Assembly (NCBI RefSeq): GCF_902168175.1
Contig: NZ_CABHOU010000101.1
Span: 124,001 to 188,000 of the forward strand
Length of the DNA stretch: 64,000 bases
Direction: 5' to 3'
From: an uncultured Chitinophaga sp.
GTDB taxonomy: Bacteria > Bacteroidota > Bacteroidia > Chitinophagales > Chitinophagaceae
Made by a program: the position numbers and the translations under genes. This document shows positions 53,654 through 61,999 of the stretch, one piece after another. Each line of letters opens with the position of its first letter. Within the stretch, counting starts at the first letter, position 1. A model generated the notes under the pieces. The model had not been told where the DNA came from and made no database searches. It saw only the letters and a list, made by a program, of their open reading frames with translations.

Positions 53654-56230
53654 TTATTTTGATGCGGTCCTTTTCCAGCTAGGATCTTTAATCCTTATAA
53701 CCGATACTGTAAAGGGCTCGAGCGATATTTTGCTATTGGCACCAATGCCTGATATAACCGACAATTTTGGTACAAATGCATGGGGGTTCTCCAGCGAATT
53801 CTCATCCGCAAGACTGGGTGAAGAAAGGTCAAGCTGATGCGCCTTTGCCTCTATCCCGGTAATTCCTTTCAGATCAAGGTTTACAGTCATCTGCGAGGCG
53901 TACGCATTCACCATCTTCACTATAATATCGCCACTTTGCTCATCACGGCCAGCAATGGACATGAATTTTTGCGGTTCGGAGTAAGACATTAGCAGTTTAC
54001 CATCCAGGTAGCAATCCACCTTATCCTTGCCTACTTCCAGCGTAATATCGTACCAACGGCCAGTTTCGATGGGTTTGGGCAATCTTTTCTGCACCGACAC
54101 GTCAGATACATTAAAGCCATCGGTTACCGATTCGAACACACAGTTCTGATTTACCCACGAGCCGATGTGCGCCCGCAGCATATTCCGTGGGTCTTTAGCT
54201 GCGAAACCAATGATAAAGGCGTTAAATCCACTATTGCGACGTGCTTTCAGCTTCAGGGTGTAAGTATCGAACGATTTATTTCTGAGTGCGATAAACCGCT
54301 GAGCGCCCTCCGCCTTCATAGAGATCACACTATCCGACAAATCCCACTTGCCTATCGTGGACTCCCAGTCGAGCTTATTGTTAACCAGGTCGCTCTGGTA
54401 CACAACCTTACCATCCTTTATCACCTGGATGTCCTTATAATCCGTTTGCGTATCCCAGGTAGCCAGTCCAATGCCGCCCGCATACATAGGCTGCGGATCA
54501 GCTTCGGGAGCAATAGCCGTGGTTACGGCGAAGTTTTGGTCCGCACGGGCATCATTCATCATCTTTATCAGATAATAAGAAATACGGCCAAAACTGCGGG
54601 AAGCATCAAAATTGATCAGGTTTACCGGCCAATGCCTTGTATTTACATTTTCAAATAGCGGGGCATAGCTGCTCATCTTCACCAAATCACCATTACGCTC
54701 CATTGATAAAATATAAGCCGCATCGCTGAGTGTGGCCATCATATTACCCGCGCCTACACCGTTATTCGTGGCATATTCGCCCACATACACATCCCAGGCT
54801 CCGCGTTTATAACGATCAAAATGGTCGCTATTCGTAAACGACCACCACGCGGCCTTGTACGCATGCTCATCAGCAATATCCACCTTCTTCATGCTATCCA
54901 GCGTATTGCGGTTAATATCGCCGATACCCATGCTGGCAATCAGTTCGAGCTGCGGGTATTTCTTTTTAATGGCGTCATAAAACTGATTGTAACGTTTCGC
55001 ATACTCAACGCCATGCTGTTCGTTACCAATTTCCAGGTACTTTAAAGGGAATGGTGCAGGATGGCCGTTAGCGGCGCGCACCTTACCCCATTTAGACGTA
55101 GCGGGCCCAATAGCATACTCAATTGCGTCCAGTACATCAGCAATAAGGCCGGGCACCTTTTCTTCCCCCAGGAAAGTACCGCTCCGCATTTCGCAGGCAA
55201 TGCCCACGTTAAATACGTACATGGCATCGGCCTTTATATCTTCGCAGAACTGCAAATATTCATGGTACCCGAAACCGTTACTGGCCCAGTATCCCCATGG
55301 ACTGTAAGTTGCCTCGCGTTTTTCCAGCGGACCAATTGTTTGTTTCCAGTTTGGCGCGCTTTCAATAGTAATTCCTTCTACGAAGCAGCCGCCCGGCCAG
55401 CGTAAAAACGCAGGTTTTAAATCTGCAAGTAACACGCCCAGGTCGTTTCTCATACCGTTTTTACGGCCTTTGAACGTCTTATCAGGGAACAGCGACACAA
55501 AATCGATGTAGACCGTACCCGTTCCGTTAAATGAGAGTGCAAACTCGGCCAGTGGATCTGTATCGGTAGCGGTGAGTTTACAGGTATATTTTTTCCATTC
55601 GCCGGAACTGATGCTTTTAAAAGTATTAGTTGCCAACACTTTGCCATCGCGGGTTTGGAGCGAGGCGGTTACACCACTTTTATAATCAGCCGCAGTACGG
55701 GCGAAGAAAGTTAATGTGTAAGTATCTCCTTTCACGGTATTTATTCCCCAGAACCCTTCGTTTACCACTTCGTGCTTAGCCGCAACATCTACCTTGTTTA
55801 CCGTAACTTTCAGGGAACGTGGTGTAGCAGCATTCAATGGCTTCTCCTGCGTAAGCGCGATCGTCATCTGCGAACCGCCTTTACTGTTAAGCTTCCAATA
55901 AGGGTAATCACTTTTGATTTCCCAGGGCATACGCCAATCGCTGGGTTTACCATTCAGAAACCAGTGTGGCGCGGCATCAGGTACCAGCCAACCGTTTTTC
56001 AGCTGTACTCCTTGCGGGATACGACTTTCCTCGAAACCGCGGTTCTGGATCAGTTCTGCATATAATCCACCTTCGCCACCGTGACTGATCTCTTCAAAGA
56101 AAATACCGTGCAGCGAGGGCGATACGCGCGCCTCCGGTTTTGCTACATCTACCGTAACACTAACTGCTTTCTGGGCTGTAGCCGAAAACATATACAAGCC
56201 TCCGCAGAGGGCCAGGAAAGTTCTTTTCAT
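53654..56230 (-). CDS. Alpha-L-arabinofuranosidase, glycoside hydrolase family 51
   Basis: A secreted retaining exo-enzyme that removes terminal alpha-L-arabinofuranose. The 858-residue protein has a signal peptide (1-19, ending TAQ), the GH51 opening VSPSLHGIFFEEISHGGEGGLYAELIQNRGFE, a CBM4/9-like insert (~140-245), the catalytic barrel with acid/base Glu404 in LEIGNEQHG and nucleophile Glu485 in YVGEYATNNG, and a later concanavalin-like domain (~620-760) before the C-terminal beta domain. It follows an amino acid permease gene by 21 bases and precedes the hydroxyproline operon, from which a terminator separates it. Substrates could be arabinan, arabinoxylan or hydroxyproline-linked arabinosides; the setting favours the last. 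Confidence 0.95.
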   Translation of the reverse strand: MKRTFLALCGGLYMFSATAQKAVSVTVDVAKPEARVSPSLHGIFFEEISHGGEGGLYAELIQNRGFEESRIPQGVQLKNGWLVPDAAPHWFLNGKPSDWRMPWEIKSDYPYWKLNSKGGSQMTIALTQEKPLNAATPRSLKVTVNKVDVAAKHEVVNEGFWGINTVKGDTYTLTFFARTAADYKSGVTASLQTRDGKVLATNTFKSISSGEWKKYTCKLTATDTDPLAEFALSFNGTGTVYIDFVSLFPDKTFKGRKNGMRNDLGVLLADLKPAFLRWPGGCFVEGITIESAPNWKQTIGPLEKREATYSPWGYWASNGFGYHEYLQFCEDIKADAMYVFNVGIACEMRSGTFLGEEKVPGLIADVLDAIEYAIGPATSKWGKVRAANGHPAPFPLKYLEIGNEQHGVEYAKRYNQFYDAIKKKYPQLELIASMGIGDINRNTLDSMKKVDIADEHAYKAAWWSFTNSDHFDRYKRGAWDVYVGEYATNNGVGAGNMMATLSDAAYILSMERNGDLVKMSSYAPLFENVNTRHWPVNLINFDASRSFGRISYYLIKMMNDARADQNFAVTTAIAPEADPQPMYAGGIGLATWDTQTDYKDIQVIKDGKVVYQSDLVNNKLDWESTIGKWDLSDSVISMKAEGAQRFIALRNKSFDTYTLKLKARRNSGFNAFIIGFAAKDPRNMLRAHIGSWVNQNCVFESVTDGFNVSDVSVQKRLPKPIETGRWYDITLEVGKDKVDCYLDGKLLMSYSEPQKFMSIAGRDEQSGDIIVKMVNAYASQMTVNLDLKGITGIEAKAHQLDLSSPSLADENSLENPHAFVPKLSVISGIGANSKISLEPFTVSVIRIKDPSWKRTASK

Positions 56231-56251
56231 AAGTACGTGCTTGATGTTAAA

Positions 56252-57697
56252 TTAAAGCATATCCGCCGTCTCTTCCTCTTTCACTGTTTCCGCCGAATAA
56301 TTTTTACCCCACACGAGGTAGTATACAGGAATACCCAGTAATACAATGCCTAAGCCAGGCCAGGTATACATAGGTTTATAAATTAATAATGCAAAGCAAA
56401 TTACCGATGCTGCTATAATATATAACGCAGGTAACACAGGGTACGCGAAGGCTTTGTAAGGCCTTGGCAAATCGGGGCGCGTGCGACGCAGCCGGAAAAT
56501 ACCTATGATGGTAAGAATGTAAAATATCAATACGCAGAAAATAACATAATCAAGCAACTGCCCGTATTTTCCACTAAGACATAACACAGAGGCCCAAACA
56601 CACTGAATCCAAAGGGCTTTACCAGGAACCGCATTTTTATTTAAAACACCGAGTTTTTTAAAGAACAGGCCATCTTTAGCCATAGTATAACATACCCGCG
56701 ACCCCGCCAAAATCAATCCGTTATTACAACCAAATGTAGAAATCATCAGGAAAGCAGCGATAATGATCGTTCCATCGGCGCCGAAAATATACTTCGAGGC
56801 TGCCACACCTACGCGGTCGTTTTCGGCATACGCAATTTCGTTCATCGGCATAATACTGATGTACATCAGGTTGGTTGCTACGTAAATAACTGTTACGATG
56901 ACGGTACCGAGAAAAAGGCTTAAACCAATATTTCTCTTTGGATTTTTAATTTCACCGGCAATGAAGGTAACATTGTTCCAGGAGTCGCTGCTGAACAGGC
57001 TACCCACCATACTACCAGCGATAGCCCCGAGTATAGAGAGGCCTGAATAAGAAATAAGAGAACCGCCGTCCATCTTACCTATGCTAAAACCGGTAGCCCA
57101 GTTAGCATCCCATATTTCCTTTTTGGCAGCGAACAGGAAACCGAAAACGATCAGGCCGAATAAGGCTGCCAGCTTGGTTAGCGTAAATACAGTCTGAATG
57201 ATCTTTCCCTCTTTTACGCCGCGTGTATTTACGAATGTAAGCGCAACTATCAATAAAATGGAAGTGATTTGTGCCGCCGATATCTTTATAAATCCAAGAT
57301 CGGCCAATATATTATTTTCGCTAAGGGCGGGAAATATGTAGGCCGAAAACTTTGCAAAAGCCACGCCTACCGCGGCGATAGACCCTGCCTGTATTACAGT
57401 GAAGAAACTCCATCCATAAAGAAAACCTACCAGCGGGTTAAATGCTTCTTTAAGGTAAACATACTGCCCGCCGGCCTTGGGGAACATAGCGCTTAATTCG
57501 CCATAACTGAGGGCTGCGGTAACGGTTAACAAACCGGTGATAATCCAGATGAGGATGAGCCAGCCTGCAGAGCCGGTATTGCGGGTGATGTCCGCGCTCA
57601 CCAGGAAAATCCCGGAGCCGATCATAGAGCCGGCCACGATCATGGTAGCATCCAGCAATCCGAACGATTGCTTAAATGACTTTGGTTGATTGGTCAT
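56252..57697 (-). CDS. APC-family amino acid permease
   Basis: A 12-helix inner-membrane transporter of 481 residues. The first helix motif MIVAGSMIGSGIFLVSADITRNTGS and PKAGGQYVYLKEAFNPLVGFLYGW are typical of the APC superfamily amino acid/polyamine branch (LAT-like). The gene lies 21 bases ahead of GH51 in the same direction, with no terminator between, so the two form one transcript. The neighbouring hydroxyproline pathway suggests hydroxyproline as a possible cargo. The sequence itself does not determine specificity. Confidence 0.88.
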   Translation of the reverse strand: MTNQPKSFKQSFGLLDATMIVAGSMIGSGIFLVSADITRNTGSAGWLILIWIITGLLTVTAALSYGELSAMFPKAGGQYVYLKEAFNPLVGFLYGWSFFTVIQAGSIAAVGVAFAKFSAYIFPALSENNILADLGFIKISAAQITSILLIVALTFVNTRGVKEGKIIQTVFTLTKLAALFGLIVFGFLFAAKKEIWDANWATGFSIGKMDGGSLISYSGLSILGAIAGSMVGSLFSSDSWNNVTFIAGEIKNPKRNIGLSLFLGTVIVTVIYVATNLMYISIMPMNEIAYAENDRVGVAASKYIFGADGTIIIAAFLMISTFGCNNGLILAGSRVCYTMAKDGLFFKKLGVLNKNAVPGKALWIQCVWASVLCLSGKYGQLLDYVIFCVLIFYILTIIGIFRLRRTRPDLPRPYKAFAYPVLPALYIIAASVICFALLIYKPMYTWPGLGIVLLGIPVYYLVWGKNYSAETVKEEETADML

Positions 57698-57991
57698 AAA
57701 AATTGCGAAATGAATAGTTACCGAATAATTATTTTCCGAGCTTTAGGAAACGTACGCCATGCGGAGGGACAATCGCCGTATACCATCCTCTATCATTCCT
57801 TTATCCTGTTGTCTCCACAGGTAACGCACCTGTTGTGTATGCCAGCCAGGCCCAGGCTTTTCCAGGGCACTTTTATTTTGTAAGTCGTTGTGTCCATATT
57901 AAAAATCCCCAACGTTTTGCTCCCGTCTTCCTACTCTCTTTCTGATGTTGAGGATTGCCTTTACTCATAAGCGCATCGTACACTACATACT
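57698..57991. other. Decayed-gene interval upstream of the APC permease
   Basis: This gap is not truly intergenic: most of it is the GH27-like remnant (57729-57930). I see no promoter I would name. Confidence 0.5.
57729..57930 (-). pseudogene. Remnant of a GH27-type alpha-galactosidase C-terminus
   Basis: Conceptual translation on the minus strand gives EDGSKTLGIFNMDTTTYKI, then KVPWKSLGLAG, then after a frame change VRYLWRQQDKGMIEDG, then after another YTAIVPPHGVRFLKLGK and a stop. This order is the end domain of GH27 enzymes (DGSKAVGLFN..., VRDLW..., Y...VPPHG). At least two frameshifts and an in-frame stop just upstream break it. It lies directly downstream of the fragment at 57992 and both could be one collapsed gene. 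The call rests on my memory of the family pattern. Confidence 0.6.
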
Positions 57992-58294
57992 TCAATGTGC
58001 TTTTGACCGTGGTATTAAATTGATTTTTGATTGATACTTTTTACGAGAAGATGGGATAACAATGTGTATGAGGTACCAGTTGAAGCCGTAATAGTCTGTA
58101 TAACCCTGCGACTGCCAAGCCGTACCCGCTGTAATTTCTTTCCATTGATGGTCATCAAATCGCGACTGGCTGAAGGATACATCATCCCCGGTGGCAAATT
58201 TTGCCACCGGGTGATGTATAGCGCCTTTGTGTTGCGCCGCACAGCAAGTGATGCCTGCATATGCGCACAGAAACAGTGCAAATATTCTCTTCAT
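57992..58294 (-). pseudogene. Truncated N-terminal fragment of a secreted glycoside hydrolase
   Basis: A 100-residue frame with signal peptide (1-20, ending CCAAQ) followed by VAKFATGDDVSFSQSRFDDHQW, WQSQGYTDYYGFNWY and IHIVIPSS. This is the galactose-binding-like sugar-binding domain that opens many Bacteroidota glycoside hydrolases (pattern F-x-D-x-x-W-K ... GY-x-x-YDGFAWYR). The frame then ends in SRKKYQSKINLIPRSKAH and a stop, far short of the 400+ residues expected. With the GH27-like debris downstream it is best read as the start of a decayed enzyme gene. A short functional binding protein cannot be excluded. Confidence 0.6.
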
Positions 58295-58317
58295 CTCTTG
58301 CCGTGTAAGAAAAAGGT

Positions 58318-59808
58318 TTAAGCGCCGATTGGCGATTGTGTAAAGCTATTGTCTACGTTGCGCCAGATATTAAGCGGATTGCTGTTCTTAAGCGCATCCG
58401 GCAGCATATCGTCGGTGAACCCCTGGAAACATACCGGGCGTACCCAGCGTTGTATTGCAGAGGAGCCTACAGACGTAAAACGCGGATCGGTTGTAGACGG
58501 GAATGGCCCGCCGTGTACCATCGCAGCACAAACCTCCACACCTGTTGGCGCAGCGTTCAGGATGATCCTTCCCGCCAGTGTTGTCTGCAATTCGAGTATA
58601 TCGCGGTTAGCTTTGATGTCTTCGTCGGTAGCCATCAGTGTAGTAGTGAGCTGACCCTTCAGGCTTTTCAGCACCTTCACCAGTTCTGCCTTACTTTCAC
58701 ATTCTACTACCAGGGAGAATGGTCCAAACACCTCTTCTTTCAGCGTGGCATCAGCCAGGAAGGCCGTGGCGCTTACTTTAGCGAGCGTTGGATAAGCCTC
58801 CAGTTCGGCAGGTGATTGCGCAGACTGTTTTAACAGTTCCACATCTTTATGTACCAATACTTCAGTCAGTTTGTGGCTGAATGATTTACAGATACCAGCG
58901 TGCAACATTTTAGCCGGAGCTATTTTCGCTATTTCCTCAGCCAATAAACCAAGGAAACTGTCCAGGGCTGGGCTTTTTACTGCCAGTAACAAACCCGGGT
59001 TAGTACAAAACTGCCCCATGCCCATGGTTATTGACCCAGCATAAGTTTGCGCCAGTTGTGCAGCATTCTTCTGCAAAGTATCAGGGAAGAAAACCACCGG
59101 GTTAATGCTGCTCATTTCCGCAAAAACAGGAACAGGAACTTCACGCTGGCTTGAATATTCAACCAGTGCGGTGCCACCGGCGAATGAGCCGGTAAAACCT
59201 ACAGCTGCAATATTTGGATGTTGTACAAGCTGCTTTCCTACCAGGTTACCCGGGCCGGTAATATGCTGTACCGTAAACTCCGGAACACCTGAAACAGCAA
59301 TCGCTTTGCGGATAGCATCAAATACCAGCAGCGAGGTTTGCAGATGAGCAGAGTGCCCCTTTATCACTACAGGGCAACCGGCAGCCAGTGCGCTGGCAGT
59401 ATCGCCGCCCGCAGTAGAGAACGCAAACGGGAAGTTGCTGGCGCTAAAAACAGCCACGGGACCAAGCGGCAGCGACATCTTACGCAAATCCGGACGAGCG
59501 GGAGTGCGTGTAGCATCTGCGCTGTCGATCACTGCATTTACCCAGCTTCCTTCTTTAATAAGGTTTGCAAATAATCGTAACTGTCCTGTTGTTCTTCCTA
59601 CCTCTCCGTTAAGCCTGGGCAGTGGCAGGTTGGTTTCTGCATGTGCAGCAGCCACCAATGCTTCCTTTGCGGCCTCCAGCTCCTGGGCGATGGCTTCCAG
59701 GAAAGCCGCGCGTTTAGCCGCAGAGAGGTTCTTATATTCTTCAAATGCCGCAGCGGCATTGTTCATCACTACGTCTACATTTACAGTTTCTGTTACAGGC
59801 ACTTGCAT
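58318..59808 (-). CDS. Aldehyde dehydrogenase, probable 2,5-dioxovalerate (alpha-ketoglutarate semialdehyde) dehydrogenase
   Basis: Oxidises alpha-ketoglutarate semialdehyde to alpha-ketoglutarate with NAD(P)+. The 496-residue protein carries Lys150 in PVVIKGHSAH, Glu231 in FAEMSSINPVV and catalytic Cys268 in GQFCTNPG, the usual triad for this superfamily; the GHSAH and EMSSINP variants are typical of the ketoglutarate semialdehyde branch. It lies 24 bases after the DHDPS-like gene, so the two form one operon. In the hydroxyproline pathway it is the final step into the TCA cycle. Confidence 0.92.
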   Translation of the reverse strand: MQVPVTETVNVDVVMNNAAAAFEEYKNLSAAKRAAFLEAIAQELEAAKEALVAAAHAETNLPLPRLNGEVGRTTGQLRLFANLIKEGSWVNAVIDSADATRTPARPDLRKMSLPLGPVAVFSASNFPFAFSTAGGDTASALAAGCPVVIKGHSAHLQTSLLVFDAIRKAIAVSGVPEFTVQHITGPGNLVGKQLVQHPNIAAVGFTGSFAGGTALVEYSSQREVPVPVFAEMSSINPVVFFPDTLQKNAAQLAQTYAGSITMGMGQFCTNPGLLLAVKSPALDSFLGLLAEEIAKIAPAKMLHAGICKSFSHKLTEVLVHKDVELLKQSAQSPAELEAYPTLAKVSATAFLADATLKEEVFGPFSLVVECESKAELVKVLKSLKGQLTTTLMATDEDIKANRDILELQTTLAGRIILNAAPTGVEVCAAMVHGGPFPSTTDPRFTSVGSSAIQRWVRPVCFQGFTDDMLPDALKNSNPLNIWRNVDNSFTQSPIGA

Positions 59809-59832
59809 ATTCTCAATTTATCAGGTTCAAAT

Positions 59833-60768
59833 TTAAATCGTTTGCAGACCGGCAGCAATAGATTTGTAATCAGGCAATGTAGGTCTTACAGCCAATGCAT
59901 CGTCGATTACTTTCAGTACTCTTTCTCTTTCTTTGCCGATAAGCGTAAGGCGTGGCGCTCTTACATATTCACTACCCAAACCAACCTGAACTTCCGCCAG
60001 TTTGATGTACTGTACAAGTTTCGCGTGGATATCCAGTTCCAGCAATGGAAGGAACCAACGGTAGATTTTCAGCGCTTCTTCAATTCTGCCAGCTTTTACC
60101 AAACGGTAAACCGCTACCGTTTCTTCAGGAAAAGCGCATACCAGTCCGCCTACCCAGCCATCAGCGCCCATCAGCAGTTCTTCCATAGCGAGGGTATCAA
60201 CACCGCAAAGTATTTTGTAACGATCACCGAAAACATTGCGCATGCGGGTAACGTTAGAAATATCGCGGGTAGATTCTTTTACTGCCTGGATGTTCTGGCA
60301 TTCAGCGATTTCTTCAAAAACATCAAGCGTAACCTCGGTTTTGTAGTCCACCGGGTTATTGTATATCATGATAGGCAAATCGGTTGAATTTGCGATAGCT
60401 TTAAAGTAAGCGGCTGTTTCGCGGGCGTCAGTTTTGTAACGCATAGCGGGCAGCATCATCAGGCCTTTAGCACCCCAGGCTTTTGCCTCCTTAGCGCGAA
60501 GGATGGCCTCAGCGGTAGATCCTTCTGCAATGTTTAATATCACAGGTATCTTTCCCGCGGTTTTTTCAACTGCAAATTTGGTCAGTTTCTCTTTTTCTGC
60601 TACAGTTAAGGTACTGGCCTCACCTAACGTACCACCCAGTACGATACCGTCGATACCGGCCTCGATCTGCGCGTTAAGGTTCTTTTCGAAAAAAGGCAGG
60701 TCCAGCTCGTCATTTGCTGTCAGTTTGGTGGTCAGTGCGGGATATATACCCTTCCAGGCAATACTCAT
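59833..60768 (-). CDS. Dihydrodipicolinate synthase family enzyme, probable 1-pyrroline-4-hydroxy-2-carboxylate deaminase
   Basis: A 311-residue (beta/alpha)8 barrel lyase of the DapA family. The Schiff-base Lys164 (AVKEST) and Tyr136 (MIYNNP) are in place, and GGTLGEASTLT replaces the usual GTTGE phosphate-like loop, so it is not the lysine-biosynthesis enzyme. With the epimerase, dehydrogenase and semialdehyde dehydrogenase nearby, the predicted reaction is deamination of delta1-pyrroline-4-hydroxy-2-carboxylate to alpha-ketoglutarate semialdehyde. The close alternative is 2-keto-3-deoxy-L-arabonate dehydratase, which gives the same product; the window encodes the isomerase route for arabinose, which makes this less likely. 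Confidence 0.85.
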   Translation of the reverse strand: MSIAWKGIYPALTTKLTANDELDLPFFEKNLNAQIEAGIDGIVLGGTLGEASTLTVAEKEKLTKFAVEKTAGKIPVILNIAEGSTAEAILRAKEAKAWGAKGLMMLPAMRYKTDARETAAYFKAIANSTDLPIMIYNNPVDYKTEVTLDVFEEIAECQNIQAVKESTRDISNVTRMRNVFGDRYKILCGVDTLAMEELLMGADGWVGGLVCAFPEETVAVYRLVKAGRIEEALKIYRWFLPLLELDIHAKLVQYIKLAEVQVGLGSEYVRAPRLTLIGKERERVLKVIDDALAVRPTLPDYKSIAAGLQTI

Positions 60769-60782
60769 AATAATTTTTTTTT

Positions 60783-60790
60783 CAAAAGTA
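60783..60790 (-). promoter_or_regulatory. -7 box for the deaminase-dehydrogenase operon
   Basis: CAAAAGTA on the plus strand is TACTTTTG on the minus strand, an exact TAnnTTTG. It sits 15 bases before the start codon, so the leader would be very short. Confidence 0.45.
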
Positions 60791-60968
60791 TTTCAAACCG
60801 GGGCGGCTTGCATGTCTAATTGTAATCAATTGTGCCCATATATTAACCTCTTTGCTAAAGACCACAAAAAATTAGTAATATTGAGGAAGCGAGCAGCCCA
60901 TAGGGCTTTAGCCGAAGACTTAACAGACAGGAAAACTATTCCATCAGTAGTTAAAATACAGTATAACA

Positions 60969-61850
60969 ATGAAAGTACTGCAGTTCACGATACCTGTGCC
61001 GCACGATAAGACCATCATCGTACAAAAGAATGTATTACCGCACTTTTACCAGCATCTTCACCGTCATCAGGAAATACAACTTACCTGGATACAGAAAGGC
61101 GAAGGCACGCTGGTTGCCGAAAACAACATGCATTCCTTCCGGGATAACGAGATCTTCTGGCTGGGCGCCAATCAACCACATGTATTTAAAAGCGACCCTT
61201 CTTACTTCGCGCCTAAAAGCAAAAAGAAGATCGTAGCGCTTGATATTTTCTTCAATCCGAACGGCCAGCTGGCTTCGTTTTTTAATCTTCCGGAACTCAA
61301 GCTGCTTAAGAACTTTATTTCACAGGCACAATCCGGTTTCAGAATACCACAAACGCATGTATCCGAGGTGTCGAGCAAAATGATCCGCATACATCAAAGC
61401 AGTGGTGCCGATCAGCTCATTCACTTCATCGACCTGTTGAAGTTCATGAGTGCTGTAAAAGATATGAAGCCATTATCATCTGCCAGTCAAACACCCGTTT
61501 ACAGCGAACATGAAGGTATTCGTATCGGTAACATCTACAACTTTATCATGCACAATTATGATAAACCTATTACGCTGGAAGATGCTGCCAAACAGGCCCA
61601 CATGACCCCACAGGCGTTTTGCCGTTATTTCAAAAAACATACACTGCATACATTCGTGTCATTCCTGAATGAAGTTCGCATTAACGAGGCCTGCAAAAAA
61701 CTAACAGACGGCGGTTACGACAATATAGCTACAGTGGCTTATACCTGTGGTTTTAACAGCATTACGAATTTCAACCGCGTGTTCAAGAGTATTACCGACC
61801 AATCGCCGAGCGACTACGTAAATAGCTACTTTCAAAATGTTGAGCATTAG
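60969..61850 (+). CDS. AraC-family transcriptional regulator of the hydroxyproline cluster
   Basis: A 293-residue regulator with an N-terminal cupin (~5-100; FYQHLHRHQEIQLTWIQKGEGTL, DNEIFWLGANQPHVFK) and a C-terminal double HTH (~190-290; ITLEDAAKQAHMTPQAFCRYFKKHTL and NIATVAYTCGFNSITNFNRVFKSITDQSP). It is divergent from the deaminase gene with a 200-base shared control region. Such cupin-AraC regulators commonly sense small carbon compounds; hydroxyproline or its intermediates are inferred as effector from position. It would also be a candidate for the palindrome at 53485. A bidirectional terminator follows. Confidence 0.9.
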   Translation: MKVLQFTIPVPHDKTIIVQKNVLPHFYQHLHRHQEIQLTWIQKGEGTLVAENNMHSFRDNEIFWLGANQPHVFKSDPSYFAPKSKKKIVALDIFFNPNGQLASFFNLPELKLLKNFISQAQSGFRIPQTHVSEVSSKMIRIHQSSGADQLIHFIDLLKFMSAVKDMKPLSSASQTPVYSEHEGIRIGNIYNFIMHNYDKPITLEDAAKQAHMTPQAFCRYFKKHTLHTFVSFLNEVRINEACKKLTDGGYDNIATVAYTCGFNSITNFNRVFKSITDQSPSDYVNSYFQNVEH

Positions 61851-61877
61851 TTAAGCACCTTCTAAAAGATACAAAAT

Positions 61878-61912
61878 AAAAAAGCAGCCGCCTAACAACG
61901 GTTGCTTTTTTT
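61878..61912. terminator. Bidirectional terminator between AraC and S9 peptidase genes
   Basis: A 13-bp stem with one G-T wobble (61878-61890 with 61899-61911) carries A-run and T-run on opposite arms, so it can act in both directions. Confidence 0.8.
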
Positions 61913-61950
61913 ATAAAAATAAGTACTTAGCTATATTTTCACCTTACTTA

Positions 61951-61976
61951 AAAACAACGCCCCGCCTTTTGGGGCG
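61951..61976 (-). terminator. Terminator of the S9 peptidase
   Basis: A 6-bp stem CGCCCC/GGGGCG (61958-61976) with an A-run at 61951-61954 lies 24 bases after the stop on the minus strand. Confidence 0.5.
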
Positions 61977-61999
61977 CGTATGCTGTTCTTTTTATTATA

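Noticed and set aside
58351-58367. ATTGTCTACG inside the semialdehyde dehydrogenase gene
   Set aside because: Only one arm of the ara palindrome is present; the second arm is TGCGCC. It is in coding sequence.
60890-60915. AGCCC-ATA-GGGCT inverted repeat before the hydroxyproline AraC gene
   Set aside because: It differs from the palindrome at 53485, has short arms and lies at no fixed distance from a promoter box.
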